Below, piece by piece: positions 59,898 to 64,000 of a stretch of 64,000 bases of DNA. The notes under the pieces are model-generated. The model had not been told where the DNA came from. It did not search any database and saw nothing but the letters and a program-made list of their open reading frames with translations. Source of the DNA: an uncultured Lachnospiraceae bacterium (GTDB taxonomy: Bacteria; Bacillota; Clostridia; Lachnospirales; Lachnospiraceae); the NCBI GenBank assembly GCA_946554445.1, contig CAMNSD010000009.1:62001-126000 (forward strand), in the 5' to 3' direction. A program made the translations under genes and the position numbers. Numbering within the stretch: the stretch's first letter is position 1; each line of letters begins with the position of its first letter.

Positions 59898-60491
59898 ATG
59901 GAAAAACAACTGATCATTTCCGTTGGAAGAGAATATGGCAGCGGCGGTCACGAAATCGCTGAGAAGCTGGCAAAACATTATGGCATTCAACTGCTTGACC
60001 ACAATCTGCTTGACGAGATTGCTGCAAAAAAGAACGTGAAGATGGATCATTTAAAGGATTTGGATGAGAAACATAAAAACCCCTTATCTTCAAGAACCGT
60101 AAGAGGCTACAGCAGTTCACCGGAAGAGAACATGCTGTATCTTCAGTTCGATTATCTGCGGGATAAGGCGGATGCTGGAGAATCTTTTGTGATTGTGGGG
60201 CGATGCAGTGAAACAATCTTGAAACAGTATGACAGTATGATCTCTATCTTTATTCTTGCGGACCGCGATAAAAGGACCGAGCGTATCATGCGATTGTATC
60301 ACCTGACGGAAAGCGAAGCCGTCAAAAAGATTCGTGAAAAAGACACCAGCCGCAGACGTTACCACAACAGTTTCTGCGTCGGGAAGTGGGGAGATTGCAG
60401 AAATTACGATGTCTCGCTCAACAGCAGTAAGCTGGGAATTGATGGATCCGTGAAACTGCTGACGGACTATATTGACAGAAGAATACGGTAA
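59898..60491 (+). CDS. Cytidylate-kinase-like protein
   Basis: 197 residues from ATG at 59898, with GGGAGG 8 bases upstream (a GTG at 59889 overlaps that site). P-loop GREYGSGG (about 9-16), then DHNLLDEIA, FVIVGRCSETILKQ and a lid region RIMRLYHLTESEAVKKIREKDTSRRRYHNSFC characteristic of the Cytidylate_kin2 family, whose real substrate is mostly unknown. Probably co-transcribed with the transporter. Confidence 0.88.
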   Translation: MEKQLIISVGREYGSGGHEIAEKLAKHYGIQLLDHNLLDEIAAKKNVKMDHLKDLDEKHKNPLSSRTVRGYSSSPEENMLYLQFDYLRDKADAGESFVIVGRCSETILKQYDSMISIFILADRDKRTERIMRLYHLTESEAVKKIREKDTSRRRYHNSFCVGKWGDCRNYDVSLNSSKLGIDGSVKLLTDYIDRRIR

Positions 60492-60497
60492 ATATAC

Positions 60498-60531
60498 TAT
60501 AAGCTGCCGGGGAATCTTCCGGCAGCTTATA
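60498..60531. terminator. Bidirectional terminator between convergent genes
   Basis: TATAAGCTGCCGG / CCGGCAGCTTATA, perfect 13-base arms with an 8-base loop, between the cytidylate-kinase-like gene (stop 60491) and the convergent acetyltransferase gene (stop 60547). Confidence 0.75.
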
Positions 60532-60546
60532 TCGTAGGAGCATTGC

Positions 60547-61188
60547 CTAAAATTCCATCCGTTCCAGAATATCCTGCCATGCCTCCTCATCTATTTCCTC
60601 ATCTCGGAACAGTTTCCTCCTGTCCTCCTCCGTAATCTTGCGGATAACCCTGCATGGATTGCCTGCCGCGATACACCAGTCCGGAATATCCTTAGTCACT
60701 ACGCTGCCTGCGCCTATGACCACATTACTGCCTATATGAACGCCGGGACATACCACCGTATTTCCCCCGAACCATACATTATCTCCCACCGTCACTTCCT
60801 TGCCATATTCATAGGCCGAATTACGGCTGACCGGATGAATTGGATGTCCAGCTGTATAAATCGCTACATTGGGAGCCATCTGACAGTTATCGCCAATCTT
60901 GATCTTGGCCACGTCCAAAAGCGTACAATTATAATTGGCGAAGAAATTCTTTCCAACCTCGATATGCTTCCCATAATCACAGTAAAAAGGCGGATTGACA
61001 AAGGCGTCTTCGGATTTTCCGAAAAGCTCCCTTACCGTTTCCTTGATCCCCGCAAAATCGGAACGATCCATAAAATTCAGTTTTTGCAGGATCTTCCTGC
61101 ACACAAGCTGTTCTTCAAAAATGGTATCGTCTGAAATGTAAGCCATGCCCGCATCCCTGCGCTGCCTGTTCGTCATTTCTGTCTTCAT
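60547..61188 (-). CDS. Sugar O-acetyltransferase (maltose/galactoside acetyltransferase type)
   Basis: 213 residues from ATG at 61188 (GGAGG upstream; open to 61206). N-terminal Mac domain, then left-handed beta-helix hexapeptide repeats (VGKNFFANYNCTLLDVAKIKIGDNCQMAPNVAIYTAGHPIHP ... VTVGDNVWFGGNTVVCPGVHIGSNVVIGAGSVVTKDIPDW) with the catalytic His in AGHPIHP. Uses acetyl-CoA. Physiological acceptor unknown, often detoxification of non-metabolised sugars. Followed upstream by a second paralogue. Confidence 0.92.
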   Translation of the reverse strand: MKTEMTNRQRRDAGMAYISDDTIFEEQLVCRKILQKLNFMDRSDFAGIKETVRELFGKSEDAFVNPPFYCDYGKHIEVGKNFFANYNCTLLDVAKIKIGDNCQMAPNVAIYTAGHPIHPVSRNSAYEYGKEVTVGDNVWFGGNTVVCPGVHIGSNVVIGAGSVVTKDIPDWCIAAGNPCRVIRKITEEDRRKLFRDEEIDEEAWQDILERMEF

Positions 61189-61220
61189 TTTACTTTCCTC
61201 CATCACACATTATTACAATA

Positions 61221-61841
61221 TCACCTTAGTCTGCGCTCTTCTTCCAAATCCTCCGCTGTGATTTTCCTGTCTTTATAATAATACATTTTATCCTTTTCGC
61301 CAATCTCCCTGAGTACCCTGCACGGATTCCCCACAGCAACACTGTTTGCCGGGATATCATCTATCACTACACTTCCTGCACCAATTACCGTATTTTCCCC
61401 GATAGTCACTCCCGGACAGATTGTCACCCCAGCCGCAATCCAGCAATTATCCCCGATAGTCACAGGCAGGGAATACATATATTCTCTCATCTCCGGATTG
61501 ATGGGATGGCCCACCGTTGCGATCGTAACCGCAGGGCCGAACATCACTTTCCTACCGACCGTTATCTTTCCATCATCCACAAAATTGCAGTTAAAATTCA
61601 CATAGGAACCTTCCCCTATCGTAATATTGTATCCATAACAGCAATAAAATGGCGGCTCTATCCACGCATCCGTTTCTTTTCCAAACAATTCTTTCATCGC
61701 CGCCATCCGTCCGTCAGTATCCTCCGGTGAAGTATTATTAAATGCAATCATACGTTTCTTCCCGCTTACCCTGTCTTCGGGAAGCCCTTCACAGTAATCC
61801 GTAAACAGCTTTCCATTCGCAATTCTTTCTCTCATCGTCAT
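61221..61841 (-). CDS. Sugar O-acetyltransferase, second copy
   Basis: 206 residues. Mac domain (MRERIANGKLFTDYCEGLPEDRVSGKKRMIAFN) and the same beta-helix fold (FVDDGKITVGRKVMFGPAVTIATVGHPINPEMREYMYSLPVTIGDNCWIAAGVTICPGVTIGENTVIGAGSVVIDDIPANSVAVGNP), catalytic His in VGHPINP. About half identical to the neighbour 32 bases downstream. AAGGAGG before ATG at 61841. Lies in a run with the MATE gene. Confidence 0.92.
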   Translation of the reverse strand: MTMRERIANGKLFTDYCEGLPEDRVSGKKRMIAFNNTSPEDTDGRMAAMKELFGKETDAWIEPPFYCCYGYNITIGEGSYVNFNCNFVDDGKITVGRKVMFGPAVTIATVGHPINPEMREYMYSLPVTIGDNCWIAAGVTICPGVTIGENTVIGAGSVVIDDIPANSVAVGNPCRVLREIGEKDKMYYYKDRKITAEDLEEERRLR

Positions 61842-61865
61842 CGTCTTATCCTCCTTTTCCTTTCT

Positions 61866-63221
61866 CTATAAGTTGTCTTGTGTAAGGTCCCTGACCCATT
61901 TATATTTTCTATAATGCCGATAGACTGCCGGAAGCTTAATCATTTCATCCAGATTTACAATTAAGTATACTATAATAACAGGAAATTGAAAAACAAAAGC
62001 CGCAAGAAACCCCAATGGAACAGTCATACACCACAGAGTTACCGTATCACACAGGAAACCAAACCTTGAATCTCCGCCCGCGCAAAAGATGCCTCCGATC
62101 GTTGTTGCATTAACAGACTTTCCAACCATATAGCAGGAACACATAACAAACATCCATTTCAGATAGGTATTTGCATTGTCACTTAAATCCGTCACTGTCA
62201 AAATGAGTGGACTGAGGAAAAGCATGATAATCCCCGATACCACACCGCACGCGATAGACAGCCGGCACAGCTTACCACCATATTCTTTTGCTTTATCCAA
62301 TCTGCCAGCGCCCAATTCATTGCCGACCATGATTCCGCCGCCGCTCCCAAGCCCAAAGCAGAAGCAGGCAACAAGGTTTTTCACAATATTGACAATGGAA
62401 TTGGCCGCAACAGCATCCGTCCCTAAATGTCCCATGATAACCGAATACATGGTAAAGCCCACACCCCAGACAATCTCGTTACCCAAAACAGGAAAAGAGT
62501 ATTTCCAGAAATCCTTACGCAAAACTTTGTCATCATGTATCATATGGCTAAGCTTTAATTTAATGCGGTCTTTCTTTGCCGTCTCCAAAATGCACCATGC
62601 CACCTCTATCCCCCTGGCGATCACCGTGGCCAGAGCCGCACCCGCAATCCCCATCTGAGGCAGTCCACACCATCCAAAGATAAAGATGGCATTCAATATA
62701 ATATTGACCACAACACTTACAGAACTGATCACACTGGATTTTGTCGCTTTACCGGTGTTCTTCAATATACAAAGGTACACTTGTGAAATACCTGTCAAGA
62801 GAAAAGCCAAAGAGACTGTCCGCAGATATATCCTGCCGCCCTCCATCAGGGCCAGTTCGTTTGTAAATATGCGCATTAAAGTATCCGGAATGAACATCCC
62901 CGCAAGGAAAAACATAAATGAAACGATGGCTGTAACTTTCATGACATAGGCAAAAATCCGTTCAACAGCTGCCTTATCACCCTTGCCCCAATATTGGGCC
63001 GCAAACATGGAAAGCCCTATGGTCATTGCCAGAAGAAATAAGTTTTCAACAAAAGTAACCTGACTTGCCAGGGATACCGCTGACAGCGAATCCTGTGTCA
63101 GCATACCAAGCATAAAAGCATCTGAAGCACTGACCAGCGCCAGCATGAACTGCTGGAAAGCTATTGGAAACACAAGCGTCAATAGCTTTTGCATAAATTC
63201 AGATGATTTTTTCTCTTTCAT
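61866..63221 (-). CDS. MATE family exporter, second copy
   Basis: 451 residues from ATG at 63221 (GAGGTGG upstream; open to 63257), twelve membrane segments in two MatE halves: FPIAFQQFMLALVSASDAFMLGMLTQDSLSAVSLASQV and FPVLGNEIVWGVGFTMYSVIMGHLGTDAVAANSIV. Only distantly related to the MATE protein at 0.9 kb; closer to the branch found beside AraC regulators. Divergent from the AraC-type gene, which may control it. Confidence 0.92.
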   Translation of the reverse strand: MKEKKSSEFMQKLLTLVFPIAFQQFMLALVSASDAFMLGMLTQDSLSAVSLASQVTFVENLFLLAMTIGLSMFAAQYWGKGDKAAVERIFAYVMKVTAIVSFMFFLAGMFIPDTLMRIFTNELALMEGGRIYLRTVSLAFLLTGISQVYLCILKNTGKATKSSVISSVSVVVNIILNAIFIFGWCGLPQMGIAGAALATVIARGIEVAWCILETAKKDRIKLKLSHMIHDDKVLRKDFWKYSFPVLGNEIVWGVGFTMYSVIMGHLGTDAVAANSIVNIVKNLVACFCFGLGSGGGIMVGNELGAGRLDKAKEYGGKLCRLSIACGVVSGIIMLFLSPLILTVTDLSDNANTYLKWMFVMCSCYMVGKSVNATTIGGIFCAGGDSRFGFLCDTVTLWCMTVPLGFLAAFVFQFPVIIVYLIVNLDEMIKLPAVYRHYRKYKWVRDLTQDNL

Positions 63222-63332
63222 CTCTCTACCCACCTCACATCGTTTTCCATTTGACAATATCAGATTTTTGCAGTAAAATCATTCAATATTCTTTATATTT
63301 ATATAACAATCTTCCATTTGTGAGGTATTTTT

Positions 63333-64000
63333 ATGGATAACAGCACAAGATACTGCTCCGTATTCAATTCAGATTCTTCTGAGACAGTCGCATATAATAA
63401 TCCACTGTTCCCCGCTTATGTAGTATACGGGTTCCTATCCTCTTATCCGGACTATTCTTCCATCAGCCACTGGCATAAAGACCTGGAATTTATCTTAATA
63501 AAAAAGGGAACTATGACCTACAATGTCAATGGCCGGCTGATCGAGCTGGCTGAAGGCAGTGGAATCATGGTTAACAGTTACCAGCTTCATTATGGGTTTT
63601 CTGCGGAACATAACGAATGCGAATTTATCTGCATTTTACTCTCCCCGGAGTTGCTGCAGGTGAATAATTGGTTTTATCAAAATCACATTGATCCTATCAC
63701 CGGAAATTCGTTTTATCCCTACCTATATCTTAAGAGAAACGACTGGACGGCATCCATCATGGAAAAACTGGATGAAATCTATGACTCCTTTGGAAAAATC
63801 CCTGCAAAGCCTTCGTCCTATTTTGAATTGATGAAAGATTATTTCACGATCATGAAAACAATATATGAAAACCTTGCACTTGAAAACCAGACACAGAAGA
63901 CAGAATCCCCTGACCTGTCTTCCCTCAGAAATATGATGACCTATTTAGAAGAGCATTATATGGAACACATCTCCCTGACAGATATCGCCCTGTCCGGCGC
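63333..64000 (+). CDS. AraC-family transcriptional regulator (partial, runs off the right edge)
   Basis: First 222 residues. N-terminal cupin-like sensor (about 30-130): FLSSYPDYSSISHWHKDLEFILIKKGTMTYNVNGRLIELAEGSGIMVNSYQLHYG. The sequence ends in the beginning of the helix-turn-helix domain (MTYLEEHYMEHISLTDIALSG). ATG at 63333 with GAGG upstream. Divergently oriented to the MATE/acetyltransferase cluster, which is the likely target. The two recognition helices are outside the window. Confidence 0.88.
   Translation, partial: MDNSTRYCSVFNSDSSETVAYNNPLFPAYVVYGFLSSYPDYSSISHWHKDLEFILIKKGTMTYNVNGRLIELAEGSGIMVNSYQLHYGFSAEHNECEFICILLSPELLQVNNWFYQNHIDPITGNSFYPYLYLKRNDWTASIMEKLDEIYDSFGKIPAKPSSYFELMKDYFTIMKTIYENLALENQTQKTESPDLSSLRNMMTYLEEHYMEHISLTDIALSG

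Overview
The window looks like chromosomal DNA of a Gram-positive, low-to-moderate G+C member of the Clostridia, most likely a gut Lachnospiraceae. This is inferred from strong AGGAGG-type ribosome sites on almost every gene, sigma-A promoters, many lipoproteins, no outer-membrane genes, a BirA-type biotin operator, BMP-family nucleoside transport, and several small coiled-coil proteins of a kind I associate with that family. I saw no rRNA, tRNA, CRISPR array, transposase, integrase or phage gene.

Layout. 1-3.8 kb: a broken-off AAA ATPase, a small membrane protein, a GGDEF diguanylate cyclase and a MATE exporter. 3.9-7.6 kb: bioY-bioB-bioD-bioA behind a BirA operator. 7.8-11.9 kb: a chemoreceptor, a flavinylated FMN-binding lipoprotein and an NhaC-type antiporter. 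12.0-18.2 kb: an arabinoside utilisation operon (solute-binding protein, two permeases, GH51 arabinofuranosidase, LacI regulator) behind a textbook promoter and a 16-bp palindrome. 18.4-24.2 kb: a DUF1016/YhcG nuclease with a duplicated long palindrome, a thioesterase, a second chemoreceptor, an aromatic-acid-exporter-like protein and an unknown protein. 24.2-34.3 kb: cell-wall and unknown genes (D-Ala-D-Ala carboxypeptidase, HEAT-repeat protein, CutC, a winged-helix/membrane-protein pair, a coiled-coil protein, an anchored GH25 muramidase).

34.6-44.3 kb is a nucleoside salvage locus: ribokinase-like kinase, nucleoside hydrolase, BMP lipoprotein, ABC ATPase, two permeases and a second nucleoside hydrolase in one operon. 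Transcribed divergently is a 628-residue regulator in which a LacI-type repressor is fused to a complete PfkB kinase; this is the most unusual single gene of the window. 44.3-46.0 kb: TetR, a membrane protein and a frameshifted DUF2871 gene. 46.1-48.2 kb: a MotA/MotB (ZorA/ZorB-like) ion-channel pair. 48.5-50.8 kb and 53.4-57.8 kb: two ECF sigma/anti-sigma modules, one with a paralogous lipoprotein, the other with two FtsX-type permeases and no ATPase. Between them lie a coiled-coil protein, a lipoprotein and a tocopherol-cyclase-like protein. 58.0-64.0 kb: a secreted small protein, an SLC13/ArsB-type transporter, a cytidylate-kinase-like protein, two sugar O-acetyltransferases, a second MATE exporter and a truncated AraC-type regulator.

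Taken together this is accessory metabolism and envelope sensing: import and cleavage of arabinosides and nucleosides under dedicated repressors, vitamin salvage under BirA, taxis-type sensing, and envelope stress circuits. Start codons were adjusted where a ribosome site clearly picks an internal start. All functions are by sequence reading only.
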